From NCBI GenBank assembly GCA_913009825.1, contig CAJVYQ010000059.1:1-34964 (forward strand): a stretch of 34,964 bases of DNA, read 5' to 3'. Below the pieces are notes generated by a model, which saw only the letters and a program-made list of their open reading frames with translations, did no database searches and was not told the DNA's origin. The position numbers and the translations under genes are program-made. Shown piece after piece: positions 6,791-17,406 of the stretch. Within the stretch, counting starts at the first letter, position 1, and each line of letters starts with the position of its first letter. The stretch is from an uncultured Deferribacteres bacterium. Lineage in GTDB: Bacteria; Zhuqueibacterota; JdFR-76; DREG01.

Positions 6791-9232
6791 ATGAAATCAC
6801 AAAAAATGTTTGTGACGATGGGGCTGTTTTTAATCCTGTTTTTTTCAATCCAATGCAATTTAAAAGCACAAAGTTTAACCGGCATCATCGATTCAACCAC
6901 ATTCAGGCTGTACAAAAACGAGACTCAAATTGGTACCATTCAGTATTCATTGGATGCTAACGGGCAATATCAAAGAGATTTCATCATCTCCATGGCGGGA
7001 CAGGAAGTTAAATATCGCCTGAAATTAGTGCCGGATAAAAATGGGAATTGGCAAAAAGCGCAAATCATTACACCGACCGACACAGTTAAGGTTGAAAAAG
7101 TGGATAGCGCTGCTGTGTTCACCGTCAAAGGGAAGCAATACAAAGTAACGCTCCCTTCCCGGTATATTCTTTACGATAATTACGGCCCCGTATTTGAAAG
7201 TTTTGTGCTTAAAGATTATGACATGATGAAGAAAGGTATCCAGAAATTTCAACGCTTTCTTTTTCCTGCAAAAATGGAAGAGGTAACGCTGGAATACAAA
7301 GGGGATGAAATCAGAAAAGTAAAAGAAGTAGAAAAAACATTTCTTCGATTTGACATGATGTTGGTTGGCATCAAGCTGCAGATATGGGCGGATGCAGCAA
7401 ATAAAATCTATTTGATGAATGTTCCGGTGCAATATGCCGCTTTTGTGCGGAAAGGATATGAGGACTTACTCAAATACAGATCGGAAGATCCATTGTTGTC
7501 CAAACCATCCTTTGAGGTCAGGCGGGAAACGGTTCAAATTACAATGAGGGATAGTGTAAAATTGGCCACTGATCTCTATTTTCCTGCAGGTGAAAAGGAT
7601 CGTTTGCCGGTCATTCTCATCCGCACTCCCTACAAAAAAGAGATGCAGGAATTGGACGGACAATTTTATGCAAAACGTGGCTATGTCGTCGCTATCCAGG
7701 ATTGTCGCGGCCGGTTTGGTTCGAAAGGAATTTGGGAACCGTTTGTGAATGAACCGAATGATGGTTATGATACCATCGAATGGCTGGGCACACGTGAATG
7801 GTCAAATGGCAAAGTCGGTATGATTGGCGGTTCTTATGTGGGTTGGGTGCAACTCTGGGCTGCGGCAACCAAACCGCCACATCTGACCACGATCATTCCA
7901 AATGTGGCGCCTCCCGATCCATTTTACAACATTCCCTATGAATACGGTGTGTTCTACATCCTGGGTTCTTTCTGGTGGGCGGAAATTCTGGAAAGCGAAG
8001 CTACCGGCGATCTGTCCGGAAAAACAATGAGTAAAATCAGTGAACGCAAGTATGAAAAAATCTTAAAGACTCTCCCCGTCATCGACCTGGATAAAAAAGT
8101 TCTGGGCAAAAAAAATCCCTATTGGAGAAAATGGATCAAAAACAATGTGAACGGCGGTTACTGGGAACGGGCTAATTTCAATGAAAAATTAAAAACACTG
8201 AATATCCCCGTGTTCCTGCAATCAGGCTGGTTTGACGGTGATGCCATTGGCACAAAAATGAATTATCTGGCTTTGAAACAAGGAAAAAATCCCTACATCA
8301 AAATGATTGTGGGCCCGTGGGGGCACACAGCGCAATCATCTTCCCGTGTTGGTGAATATGATTTTGGTGAACAGGCGGCGTTGGATCTGCAGACCCGATA
8401 TTTGAAATGGTTCGATTACTGGCTGAAAGGCATCAAAAACGACATTTTAGATGAACCTCTGGTACAATTGTTTACCATGTTCTCCAATAAATGGTTGAAA
8501 GCAGATACCTACCCATTGCCGGAAACTCAGTATACCAAATTTTACCTGTCCAGTGAAACCGGCGCCAACACATCGCTGGGAGACGGTCGCTTGAAAACGG
8601 TTGAGCCGCTGACAGGCAAAAACTATGATGAGTATATTTATGACCCCGGAGATCCTACCCCCTATCCGGAATACTATTACAAAAGCGAAGAAGAGGTTAA
8701 ACAGGAGAAAAAACATACCATCGATATTGAAAAACAAACCGCGCAACGAAAAACATTTCACAACAAAGTAACGGATTCGAGGAAAGATATTCTGGTTTAC
8801 CAAACCGAACCATTGCAAAATGAAGTGACCATTGCCGGGCCGGTTTCCGCCGTTTTATTTGCCTCCTCTTCTGCCCGGGATACCGACTGGTTTGTTTCCT
8901 TTATGGATGTGGATGAAAAAGGAGAAATATTCCAGCTTGGCAGAGGGGCAATCAGAGCGCGGTTCAGAAATTCTACTTTTGCGTCTGAACTTTTAGAAAA
9001 AAACAAAGTGTATCAATATACTATTGATCTGTGGCACACCGGAATCACATTTCAAAAAGGACATCGAATCCGGATTGAAGTATCTTCCGCTCTGTTCCCT
9101 ATATTCTCCCGTAATTTGAATACGGGTGGGCACAACGAAATGGAAACAAAATTTGTAAAAGCCGACCAAAGAATTTATCACACAAAAGAATATCCGTCTC
9201 ATCTGCTTCTGCCGGTTGTATCGCTAAAATGA
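6791..9232 (+). CDS. CocE/NonD family serine hydrolase (X-Pro dipeptidyl-peptidase S15-like)
   Basis: An 813-aa exported alpha/beta hydrolase. The ATG at 6791 is chosen because AAGGAAGG precedes it and the protein then begins with a signal peptide (MFVTMGLFLILFFSIQC); a longer frame from 6686 would bury it behind 35 polar residues. An N-terminal region of about 250 residues has no recognised domain. The S15 catalytic domain follows, with nucleophile Ser348 in GMIGGSYVGW, Asp482 in SGWFDGDAIGT and His512 in VGPWGHTAQ. The C-terminal jelly-roll of X-Pro peptidases covers about 570-810 (WFVSFMDVDEKG, GHRIRIEVSS). Family members cleave acyl, ester or Xaa-Pro bonds; the substrate cannot be read from sequence. 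The N-terminal extension is the unusual part. Confidence 0.9.
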   Translation: MKSQKMFVTMGLFLILFFSIQCNLKAQSLTGIIDSTTFRLYKNETQIGTIQYSLDANGQYQRDFIISMAGQEVKYRLKLVPDKNGNWQKAQIITPTDTVKVEKVDSAAVFTVKGKQYKVTLPSRYILYDNYGPVFESFVLKDYDMMKKGIQKFQRFLFPAKMEEVTLEYKGDEIRKVKEVEKTFLRFDMMLVGIKLQIWADAANKIYLMNVPVQYAAFVRKGYEDLLKYRSEDPLLSKPSFEVRRETVQITMRDSVKLATDLYFPAGEKDRLPVILIRTPYKKEMQELDGQFYAKRGYVVAIQDCRGRFGSKGIWEPFVNEPNDGYDTIEWLGTREWSNGKVGMIGGSYVGWVQLWAAATKPPHLTTIIPNVAPPDPFYNIPYEYGVFYILGSFWWAEILESEATGDLSGKTMSKISERKYEKILKTLPVIDLDKKVLGKKNPYWRKWIKNNVNGGYWERANFNEKLKTLNIPVFLQSGWFDGDAIGTKMNYLALKQGKNPYIKMIVGPWGHTAQSSSRVGEYDFGEQAALDLQTRYLKWFDYWLKGIKNDILDEPLVQLFTMFSNKWLKADTYPLPETQYTKFYLSSETGANTSLGDGRLKTVEPLTGKNYDEYIYDPGDPTPYPEYYYKSEEEVKQEKKHTIDIEKQTAQRKTFHNKVTDSRKDILVYQTEPLQNEVTIAGPVSAVLFASSSARDTDWFVSFMDVDEKGEIFQLGRGAIRARFRNSTFASELLEKNKVYQYTIDLWHTGITFQKGHRIRIEVSSALFPIFSRNLNTGGHNEMETKFVKADQRIYHTKEYPSHLLLPVVSLK

Positions 9233-9257
9233 GTGGTGTTCGATGATGGCCAGTAGT

Positions 9258-9394
9258 TAGTGTCTGTCCGAAAACTCTACTTTTCTGTCATTCCTGGTGA
9301 AAGAGGGAATCTATAAGTTTTTATTTTTATTGGATTCCTGCTTTCGCAGGAATAACATTTTTAACTGATTCTCAAAGTTTTCGGACAGACACTA
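9258..9394. mobile_element. TGTCTG-ended inverted-repeat element, copy 1
   Basis: Nineteen-bp perfect terminal repeats, TAGTGTCTGTCCGAAAACT and its reverse complement, bound a 137-bp element whose interior is itself palindromic (ATTCCTGCTTTCGCAGGAAT). Related ends occur at 19712 (one end), 28889-29020 and 32741-32898. No clear target duplication is visible, so mobility is less certain than for the other families. Confidence 0.7.
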
Positions 9395-9454
9395 ATCAGA
9401 GCTTGATCGAAAACCCATCTTCTCCGTTATTCCTGGCGAAAGAGGAATCAATAA

Positions 9455-9571
9455 CCTGAATTGAGCAATTCTCTTGTTTTTGACCTTGTTTTTGTTACTA
9501 AACGGATTTTCATTTTTAATACAAATACGGCTGGCGATTCAGCGAATCGCCCTACAATCGCTCAATTCAGG
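9455..9571. mobile_element. MITE family 1, copy 2 (AATAA duplication)
   Basis: The 117-bp element has perfect outer ends CCTGAATTGAGC / GCTCAATTCAGG (one A/G change further in) and the shared palindrome GGCGATTCAGCGAATCGCC. It is flanked by AATAA at 9450-9454 and 9572-9576. The rest of the 9233-9849 gap holds copy 1 of the TGTCTG element and AT-rich sequence (with a CGCGAATAACACGAAT-type short repeat); I see no gene there. Confidence 0.88.
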
Positions 9572-9849
9572 AATAAGTAACTTTTTCGCCCGCGAATAAC
9601 ACGAATCATGCGAATAAATTATAAAAATACGATGTTCAAATATTCGCTATTTTAGCGTTGTTAGCGGACAAACTGATTAGTCATATTCTGCATATAAATA
9701 GTTCGTAGTGCTCCTCCACACCATGATCATTCACATCTGTTCAAAACAACAACAGATATCCACAACAAAGATAAAATATCTTGATTTTTAATAACATTTT
9801 TGTTTATTGAAATTAAAATAATGTTGTAAAATCTAACGGGAGCAATAAC

Positions 9850-12525
9850 ATGAACAAAAATCTTTTCCGTAAAAAATCAATTTTATTCATCCTGTTTTCA
9901 GGAGTTCTGACCATGATTCAGTGCAGCACAAAAGAAAATTATCGGAATTTACCGCCGTATAATAATCCAAACCTGACAATTGAGGAAAGGGTGAACGATC
10001 TGGTTTCCCGCATGACACTGTCCCAAAAAATATCCCAGATGCTTTACGATGCACCGGCAATCGATAGTCTGGACATCCCCAAATATAACTGGTGGAACGA
10101 ATGCCTGCACGGCGTTGCCCGATCCGGCCGGGCGACGGTTTTTCCCCAGGCTATTGGTCTGGCGGCAACCTGGGATACCGATCTGATGCACCGCGTTGCC
10201 ACCGCCATTTCCGATGAAGCGCGGGCGAAACATCACGAATTTGTCCGCCGCGGCAAAAGAAATATCTACCAGGGATTAACTTTCTGGTCGCCGAATATCA
10301 ACATTTTTCGTGATCCGCGCTGGGGACGCGGCATGGAGACGTACGGAGAGGATCCCTTCCTCACCGGGCAGATGGCAGTGCAATTCATCAAGGGATTGCA
10401 GGGGAATGATGATCATTATCTGAAAGTTGTGGCCACGGCAAAACATTTCGCCGTGCACAGCGGTCCGGAACCGGATCGCCACTCTTTCGATGCGGTGGTA
10501 AACGAGCGGGACCTGCGTGAAACATACCTGCCCCATTTCCGCGCTTCCGTAATAGATGCGCATGTTTTTTCTGTCATGTGCGCGTACAACCGTTTTCGCG
10601 GTGAGGCCTGCTGCGGCAGCAGTACTTTGCTGACCGATATTCTGCGTAATCAGTGGGGATTCGAGGGATACGTAGTATCGGATTGCGGCGCAGTGCGGGA
10701 TATTTTCGCCGGTCATAAAATTGTGCAAACTTCCCCGGAAGCTGCTGCGCTCGCGGTAAAATCCGGCACCGATCTGAACTGCGGCAGTCAATATAAAAAC
10801 TTGCAGCAGGCGGTGGAACAGGGGCTTCTCACCGAAGAGGATATTGATCAAGCGGTAAAACGGTTGTTCCGGGCGCGGTTCAAACTGGGCATGTTTGATC
10901 CCGCCAACCGGGTTCCGTATGCCAACATCCCCTACTCCGTAATCGATTGCGACAAACACCAAAAACTCGCTTTGGAAGCGGCGCAAAAATCCATCGTTCT
11001 GCTCAAAAATAAAAACAATTTACTGCCGCTTAAAAAAAATATCGGCGCTATCGCCGTCATCGGCCCCAATGCCGATGATGTGGAAGTTTTGTTGGGCAAT
11101 TACAACGGCATCCCTTCTCATCCGGTTACGCCTTTGCAGGGAATCAGGGGAAAAGTGGCGCGACATACAAAAGTGCTCTACTCACCGGGCTGTAAACAAG
11201 CAAAAAATTTACCTGTTTTGAACCCTGTACCTGCCGGTGTTCTTTTCCACACCGAAGGCAGCGACAGAAAACCGGGTTTATTGGCAGAATTTTTTAACAA
11301 TCGCGAGATGAAAGGAACACCGGTACATACACGCATTGATGAAAAAATCGATTTTTATTTTTGGGACAAAGCGCCTTTTGCCGATATGGACGATGACAAT
11401 TTTTCCATTCGCTGGTCCGGGGAGTTGGCGCCGCCGGTGACGGGAAAATATGCGTTGGGAGGAAAAGGATTGACCGGTTTTAGAATTTATCTCGATGATG
11501 AAGAGTTAGTGCAATTCCGCAGTTCTCACGAGGCAACAAAGGTTTACAAAAAGGTGAACCTGCAGGCCGGAAAAGCATATAAAATCCGCGTTGAGTTTTT
11601 TGAACAAGCCGGTGATGCCTCAATGCAGTTCCTGTGGGAAGTTCCCGGCGAAAACCACCGGCAGGAAGCTATCCGGGCAGCGCAACAAACCGATGTTACC
11701 GTGATGTTCATGGGGCTGTCGCCCCGCCTGGAAGGCGAAGAGATGAAGGTTCCCGTTCCGGGATTTGCCGGCGGCGACCGGCTGAATCTGAAACTGCCGC
11801 AAGTTCAGGAAAATCTGCTCAAAGATATTCATAAACTTGGCAAACCCGTGGTTTTGGTTTTATTAAACGGCAGCGTCCTGGCCGTTAATTGGGCGGATAA
11901 AAACATCCCGGCCATCCTCGAAGCCTGGTATCCGGGGCAAGCCGCAGGAAACGCCATTGCCGATGTGCTGTTCGGAGATGTCAATCCGGGCGGCCGGTTA
12001 CCGGTTACTTTCTACAAATCTGTGAAACAGTTGCCTCCCTTCAAAAATTACAACATGACAGGTCGCACGTACCGTTATTTCAACGGCAAACCGCTTTATC
12101 CGTTTGGCTACGGACTCAGCTACACAAAATTCAATTATGAAAATTTAAAACTACCATCTTCGGTTACGGCGGGCGATTCGGTCACTCTTTCCGTGGATGT
12201 GAAAAACAGCGGTGAAATGGTTGGAGAAGAAGTCGTTCAGTTGTATCTGTCCCACATTAACCCATCTGCACCGGCGCCAATCCGGTCATTGCGTGGATTC
12301 CGGCGAATATCTCTGCAACCAGGTGAGAAAAAAACAGTCCGGTTCACATTAACGCCCAGACAACTTTCGCTGATCAATAATAATTTACAGAGAATTGTCG
12401 GGCCGGGACAATGCGGGATTTCTGTGGGCAGCGGACAACCGGGTTTCGCCGGGGAAAAATCTTTGACAACGCTCACGGCAAAATTTGAAATTACCGGAGA
12501 AACGCGGGTGTTGGAAGAATACTGA
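9850..12525 (+). CDS. Glycoside hydrolase family 3 (beta-xylosidase/beta-glucosidase-like) lipoprotein with PA14 insert
   Basis: An 891-aa exported exo-glycosidase. It begins with a lipoprotein signal (TMIQCSTK). The GH3 N-terminal barrel contains NWWNECLHGVARSG, NINIFRDPRWGRGMETYGED, the substrate-binding Lys198-His199 and nucleophile Asp278 in VVSDCGAVRDI. The C-terminal alpha/beta sandwich is split by a PA14 carbohydrate-binding domain at about 475-595 (GLLAEFFNN to QFLWEVPGE) and resumes with VTVMFMGLSPRLEGEE. A fibronectin III-like domain closes the protein (EEVVQLYLSH, SLRGFRRISLQPGEKK). The overall pattern is nearest to bacterial beta-xylosidases or beta-glucosidases of GH3; the sugar released is not certain. 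GGGAG precedes the ATG. No partner gene is adjacent. Confidence 0.94.
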   Translation: MNKNLFRKKSILFILFSGVLTMIQCSTKENYRNLPPYNNPNLTIEERVNDLVSRMTLSQKISQMLYDAPAIDSLDIPKYNWWNECLHGVARSGRATVFPQAIGLAATWDTDLMHRVATAISDEARAKHHEFVRRGKRNIYQGLTFWSPNINIFRDPRWGRGMETYGEDPFLTGQMAVQFIKGLQGNDDHYLKVVATAKHFAVHSGPEPDRHSFDAVVNERDLRETYLPHFRASVIDAHVFSVMCAYNRFRGEACCGSSTLLTDILRNQWGFEGYVVSDCGAVRDIFAGHKIVQTSPEAAALAVKSGTDLNCGSQYKNLQQAVEQGLLTEEDIDQAVKRLFRARFKLGMFDPANRVPYANIPYSVIDCDKHQKLALEAAQKSIVLLKNKNNLLPLKKNIGAIAVIGPNADDVEVLLGNYNGIPSHPVTPLQGIRGKVARHTKVLYSPGCKQAKNLPVLNPVPAGVLFHTEGSDRKPGLLAEFFNNREMKGTPVHTRIDEKIDFYFWDKAPFADMDDDNFSIRWSGELAPPVTGKYALGGKGLTGFRIYLDDEELVQFRSSHEATKVYKKVNLQAGKAYKIRVEFFEQAGDASMQFLWEVPGENHRQEAIRAAQQTDVTVMFMGLSPRLEGEEMKVPVPGFAGGDRLNLKLPQVQENLLKDIHKLGKPVVLVLLNGSVLAVNWADKNIPAILEAWYPGQAAGNAIADVLFGDVNPGGRLPVTFYKSVKQLPPFKNYNMTGRTYRYFNGKPLYPFGYGLSYTKFNYENLKLPSSVTAGDSVTLSVDVKNSGEMVGEEVVQLYLSHINPSAPAPIRSLRGFRRISLQPGEKKTVRFTLTPRQLSLINNNLQRIVGPGQCGISVGSGQPGFAGEKSLTTLTAKFEITGETRVLEEY

Positions 12526-12590
12526 TAAGATGCAAAGATTTTATTTTTATTCGTTCAATAAAACATTGTAAAGTTGAAATTGGAAATTGA

Positions 12591-12825
12591 GTAACAGGTT
12601 TAGCGCTTTGAAGATTTTTTATTTGCACTGAGAAAGGACAGGTGCAAGACCCTTTGATCAAGTTTATCCTGAGCCCTTTGACAGGCTTATTCGAAAGGCT
12701 CAGTTTGACAGCGTTGTGCCATGTCATGTTGAGCGGAGTTCCGATGGTTTTTATCGGAACGGAGTCGAAACATCTCTTGCCGGGCAAGCAACAAAACCTA
12801 TAATTTCAAAAGACTAAAATGTTAC
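12591..12825. repeat. Cluster of intergenic palindromes
   Basis: The gap after the GH3 gene holds a CTGAGCC / GGCTCAG inverted repeat (12669-12703), and a second one with GTTCCGAT / ATCGGAAC arms (12738-12760) inside a TCATGTTGAGCGGAGT-type repeat, a class very common between bacterial genes. The block begins GTAACAGGTTTAG and ends CTAAAATGTTAC; similar GTAAC-type borders recur at 24434-24484 and 34736-34957. I see no gene here. Confidence 0.55.
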
Positions 12826-12876
12826 CCATTTATTTACACTTTGTCGAATGACAAGTCTTCCCGAACAACCCACCAC

Positions 12877-14700
12877 CTATTTCAGCAACGTCATCTTCTT
12901 TATGTTCACAAACCCACCGGCTTTAATGCGATAAAAATAGATTCCCGAACCCAATTTTATCCCGGCATCGTTGCATCCGTCCCAGATGATTGAATGTTCT
13001 CCCGCTGTCACCTTCTCATCTACCAACGTTTTCACTTTGTGTCCCAGAATATCATGCACGGTCAATTTTACAGAAACCGCCAGAGGAAGCATAAAACGAA
13101 TCCGGGTTACCGGATTGAACGGATTGGGATAGTTTTGATATAATTGATAATTGTGTGGCCCGTATCCGGCAGTCGTCGTGCTAATCCCTGTCGTTCCTTG
13201 CAGCCCGGAAGTGAATACCGTCTGCCCCCAGAACCTGGCGTATTTTACATAGAATTTCATCACCTCCACACTGGCCAGGCGATCTGCGCCAAGCCCGCCA
13301 ACCATAGCAATGACAACTTCCTGCGTATCGCCTAACGCCATGGTGAAAGGGCCGGAATTCATCTGAAAACGGCGCTCCCCGGGTACAAATGACCATCGAG
13401 TTCCTTTCCCATCAACCGGGCCGGTTTGTGTTACCGGATCGCCGCTGTACATGAATTTTGTCGGTATTCCATCAGGATCCAGAAACGCTTCCGGACCATT
13501 TCCATGTTTGGTTCTAAATCCCCTGAGAAAATTGTACATCTCGTAAGAATTTGTTGGGTCCATGATAGGCGATCCGGTTGGTTTTACCGAGAAGGAAGAC
13601 AGAGATAGATTTTTAAAACCATGCTTCGGCAAAAAATTAAAGATAGCCTGATCCGACGGATCATCGCTTGAGACTACCGGTCCCTGCAGAAGGACGTAAC
13701 CGATCGCGGGGACGGAGAGGTCAAATTTTTGATATTCCCTGTCGTCTGTAGATGAATTATAACAATACCCAACTTGCAAAGAGGTATCACATCCGGCCAA
13801 ATCATCGCCGTTATATCCCAGATCAGGATCAACCCATTGGCCAATGAACATGCTGTCAATCCGGGCGGTATCGGGCGTATCGCTTCTGCCTTTGTAAATC
13901 AACCGCACCCGTTTGAAAATCAGATTGCGAAATGCATCATTTATTTCCGAACCGCCGTGATTGTACGCCCACAATGTCACCTGCATCTCCAGGCCGATGG
14001 GCGGCGAGCCGCCGGAATCAGGATAGAAATTCATCGTAACCGTCGAATCCAGATCGTTGGCCGCTAACCAGACAACCTGGTCCGCGTAAGCAATCCCCGG
14101 TTTCTCGCCCTCATCCATCACTCCATTGCCGTTGCTGTCATAGAAAGGCGCGCCTTTTTGCCATGGCCACTCCCGCCGGTCTGTTTCATATTGGGTGCGC
14201 ACGGCATCAATCTGATCCTGTGTTACGCTGTCGGCAGGAAGATGAAAATATTCCGCCGCATCCCGGGTCAGGTCGGCTGTTTGCCAACCGGGACGAATTC
14301 GCCAGACGCGAACGGACGGATCAGCCGGATTCTCGGCCATACCATTCGAGATAATCCTACCGGGGACGGTTCCCGCTTTGTAACGTTGCCCGCCCACTCT
14401 TATCACCGGCAAATGGCCGTCCTTCACCACGCCGCCCCAGATGATTCCGCCGGCAAAAACCACACCGGCGGTGCCGGCCGGATAAAACGCCCCCCAATTG
14501 CTCTGCGGCAAAGGATTTCTGCTGCAGCGGCCGTCGGCCTGAACCCATACGGAAAAACGGTTGATGTTGAGCAGAGTCGCTTTGGCTTCGCCGTTAATTT
14601 TTTGCCGGGATCGGTTCCCGCCGTCAGCGCCAGAACAGGGAAAAAATACGACTGCAAATAAAACAAACAGCATGATAAATAGGTTTGCTCTCTTTTTCAT
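12877..14700 (-). CDS. Surface protein with C-terminal type IX secretion sorting domain
   Basis: The protein starts with a signal peptide (LFIMLFVLFAVVFFPC). ATG at 14700 follows GGAG by six bases; an ATG at 14712 would add four residues. The large central part (about 40-515) has no recognised enzyme domain, though the order of motifs (FYPAG, GGIIWGGVVKDG, IRVGGQRYKAGTVPG) is shared by surface proteins of the same phyla. A dockerin/EF-hand-like calcium loop lies at about 188-199 (DSNGNGVMDEGE). Residues 518-607 are a T9SS type A sorting domain: YPNPFNPVTRI, VHDILGHKVKTL, WDG, SGIYFYRIKAG. Cargo of this kind is moved across the outer membrane and anchored or released. It lies directly behind the TonB receptor gene, so it is probably part of the same FecI/FecR-controlled unit. 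Confidence 0.88.
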   Translation of the reverse strand: MKKRANLFIMLFVLFAVVFFPCSGADGGNRSRQKINGEAKATLLNINRFSVWVQADGRCSRNPLPQSNWGAFYPAGTAGVVFAGGIIWGGVVKDGHLPVIRVGGQRYKAGTVPGRIISNGMAENPADPSVRVWRIRPGWQTADLTRDAAEYFHLPADSVTQDQIDAVRTQYETDRREWPWQKGAPFYDSNGNGVMDEGEKPGIAYADQVVWLAANDLDSTVTMNFYPDSGGSPPIGLEMQVTLWAYNHGGSEINDAFRNLIFKRVRLIYKGRSDTPDTARIDSMFIGQWVDPDLGYNGDDLAGCDTSLQVGYCYNSSTDDREYQKFDLSVPAIGYVLLQGPVVSSDDPSDQAIFNFLPKHGFKNLSLSSFSVKPTGSPIMDPTNSYEMYNFLRGFRTKHGNGPEAFLDPDGIPTKFMYSGDPVTQTGPVDGKGTRWSFVPGERRFQMNSGPFTMALGDTQEVVIAMVGGLGADRLASVEVMKFYVKYARFWGQTVFTSGLQGTTGISTTTAGYGPHNYQLYQNYPNPFNPVTRIRFMLPLAVSVKLTVHDILGHKVKTLVDEKVTAGEHSIIWDGCNDAGIKLGSGIYFYRIKAGGFVNIKKMTLLK

Positions 14701-14750
14701 CGTTTTCTCCATCTTTTATTTCTCAAATATATTGTCCACTGAATTTGCCA

Positions 14751-14781
14751 GAAGCTGACCTTCTTTAAGAAGGTCAGCTTC
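14751..14781. other. Perfect hairpin between receptor and T9SS-protein genes
   Basis: Thirteen-bp perfect arms (GAAGCTGACCTTC / GAAGGTCAGCTTC) enclose a 5-base loop. On the minus strand, the sense of the flanking genes, no T-run follows it, so it is not a standard terminator for them; on the plus strand TTTTCTT follows. It could stabilise or partly separate the receptor and T9SS-protein messages. Confidence 0.55.
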
Positions 14782-14793
14782 TTTTCTTGCTTT

Positions 14794-17394
14794 CTAAAAG
14801 GTAAAACTGTAACTGATAAACGGAATCAGCGGAAGCAAATTCACCTGTTTAATCTCCAGCCTTTCTGCCGAACTCTTTTCAAAATGCAAAAAATAGGGAT
14901 TTTTTCGGTTGTACACATTGTAAACAGCGACGGTGAGCATCTGGCGGTTTTTCCCTCTTTTTAAGTAGTAACTGAAACGGAGATCCAGTTGATGATACTG
15001 CCGGATACGGATGTTCTTTTTGGCGCTCTCTGCCAACAAAATTTCATCTTTTACCAAATCACGAAATACGGGCAGCTCAGTCTTGACGTATTTCACAGCA
15101 GGCAGGGACAAAGCTTCACCGGTACTATAGCGCCAGTTTGCCGAAAATTCAAAATTGGCTGTGAAATGATGCGTTAAAGCCAACGTAACCTGGTGGCGCC
15201 GATCATAACGAAAAGGGAATTCTCTCCCGTAAGTAAAAGCCGCAAAATTTTTATTAGTCCAGGACAAATTGTAACTCATCAACCCGGTTGTTCTGCCCTG
15301 CTTTTTTTGGCAAAAGAATTCCACGCCGCGGGAATATCCGGTGCCTTCCGTCATCCTGCTTTGCCCGCTGTAGCCGGGTATTTCAGTTTTATCAACGCCC
15401 CGGTACGTCAGAAGATTTTCCAGGGTTTTCGAATAAGCTTCCATACTGAATTCAAGATGTTTCTCCGGCCAGGATTTAGCAATTCCAACGGTAATCTGGT
15501 TGGCACGCAGCGGTTTGATGCGGTCGTTAACCGGCAGCCACAAATCCGTGGGCAAACCGACCTGATTATTGGTGAGCAGATGAATATACTGCGCCATCGC
15601 CGCATAAGAAAATTTGAGCGCCATTTGACGGCCAAGTTTGTAGCGGATGGAAATTCTGGGTTGCAGCGATGAATAGAGCCCTTCTGTTACAGCGAACAGA
15701 CAAGCACGCAGCCCCACATTCATGGCAATTTCCCGGTTAAGTTCAAATTCATCTTCAATGTAGCCGGTGAATTCCTGCGCCGCTATTTTCCCCGGAAGCA
15801 AAGATGAATCATTTTCAGCAATGAAACCGGAAAATTGAAAAATACCCGGATTAAAACTATGATGAACAAAACCGCCGCCGAATCGGATGTTGTGAAAGTT
15901 CCCGGGCAGATAATTCAGGTTGAAATAAGCCCCCATATCCCGTATTTCAGAACGATAGGTTTCAAAATAGAATTTTCTATCCGAACCGTTTTCTCCCAAC
16001 TCGCTGTTTGCCAAATTAACGTCAAAACGGTACTGACTGTATATCACAAACGTATTTGCAAACAGCTTTTGGTTGACAATATGGTTCCAGCGCAACGAAG
16101 CTGTTTTATTTTCCCATTTCGAGTTCATTTTCGAACGGATGTCCATACCCTGTTCCCGGAGCAAAAACTTATCCATCCCGGCATACAGACTAACATAAAT
16201 CCGGTCCGAAGCGGATACAACCGCGTTCCCTTTTGCATTCACATCATAAAAAAACGGCAGGTAGGAAAGGTTGCCGTCATTCAGAAATGTTTTTCCGAAC
16301 AGATTTGCATACGTCCTTCTCCCGGAAAGAATGAAGGAGGATTTTTGCTTCACAATCGGCCCCTGCAAAACGAAATCGGATGAAAGAAAACCAACGGAAG
16401 CCTGCCCCTTAAATTTCCGGTTATTTCCTTCATTGGTGTTGATTTCGACAACGGAAGAAACCCGTCCGCCAAAACGAGCCGGAAATTCCCCTTTTATAAA
16501 ACGGATATTTTGTACCGTTTTCGGATTAAACGCAGGAAACAAACCGAGAAAGTGAGATGCGTTATAAACCGGCACGCCATCCATCAGAATCAGATTTTAA
16601 TCCGGACTGCCGCCGCGGATATACAACCCGCTTCTGCCTTTTCCCATGAATTCCGATGATGGAAAAGAATGAAATGTTTTCAGAATGTTCATCTCTCCGC
16701 CCAATTCCGGCAAATATTGCATCTGAGAAACCGGAACGGCACTGCGCCCCATCCATCCCTGATTCTCAAACGGCTGTTCAGAATAAACAATCTGCACCGT
16801 GTCTCCCATCACCGAAATTGGCTGCAATTTAATTTTCATCCGGCGATCACGATTCAGAAAAAACTGTTGCTGAAAAAACCGGTAACCCATATAAGAAACT
16901 GTGAAAGAAACGGAATCCGCCGGCAGCGTCAGGCTGAAAAAGCCATACATATTGGTCGTTGTACCGATTTTTCTTCGTTCATCAAAAACATTCGCTCCCA
17001 TCAATCTTTCGCCGGAATCCACATCTTCCACGTAGCCACAAAGGGTGTATTTGGGAATAGAGCGCGCCGGCGGGATTTTCGATTTGAACAAAACAATATT
17101 CCGGGAATTATAGAAAATTCTGAATGATAAATCTGTCTTTTCCAGTATGATTTTCAAAGCCTCCGGTAATTTCTTTTTTTCAAAAGAAGCGGTTACATTT
17201 TTATCTTTTACAGATCGATCTAAATAATTGAACTTAACTTGCAGTTGGCTTTCCAACTCTTGTAAGATATTTTTTAACGGTTCTTCTTTGTAACAACCGG
17301 ATATTTTGCGATTTGTTCTCTCCTGCGAAAAAACAGTTTCCGCCATTACAGATAGCGTCATAAAAAATAAGATAGTTACTAATCGATTCATCAA
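14794..17394 (-). pseudogene. TonB-dependent receptor with STN domain, interrupted by one in-frame TAA
   Basis: Two abutting frames in the same register form one receptor of about 866 codons. The first (17394-16597) has a signal peptide (VMAETVFSQE), an STN domain (about 30-105, the part that contacts FecR), a carboxypeptidase-like fold (about 115-180) and the start of the plug, ending LYIRGGSPD. After a TAA at 16597-16599 the same frame continues NLILMDGVPVYNASHF and the 22-strand-type barrel, ending with the aromatic terminal residue typical of outer-membrane barrels (SYSFTF). The family motif at the break is RGGSPDQNLILLDG, so a Gln codon has most likely become TAA (CAA to TAA). Everything else is intact, suggesting a recent loss, a strain polymorphism or a base-call error. 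It starts 12 bases after the FecR gene. Confidence 0.88.
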
Positions 17395-17406
17395 AATTAT
17401 TTGAAA

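Noticed and set aside
14751-14781. Rho-independent terminator for the receptor gene
   Set aside because: In the minus sense the hairpin is followed by TGGCAAAT with no T-run; the T-run is on the plus side, where no gene reads into it.
16597-16599. TAA read as glutamine (recoded genetic code)
   Set aside because: Other genes here, such as the two GH172 genes and the sulfatase, end normally with TAA, and none of the others has internal TAA.
14794-17394. SusC/SusD glycan-import pair
   Set aside because: No SusD-like lipoprotein follows; the STN domain with FecI and FecR genes points to signalling.
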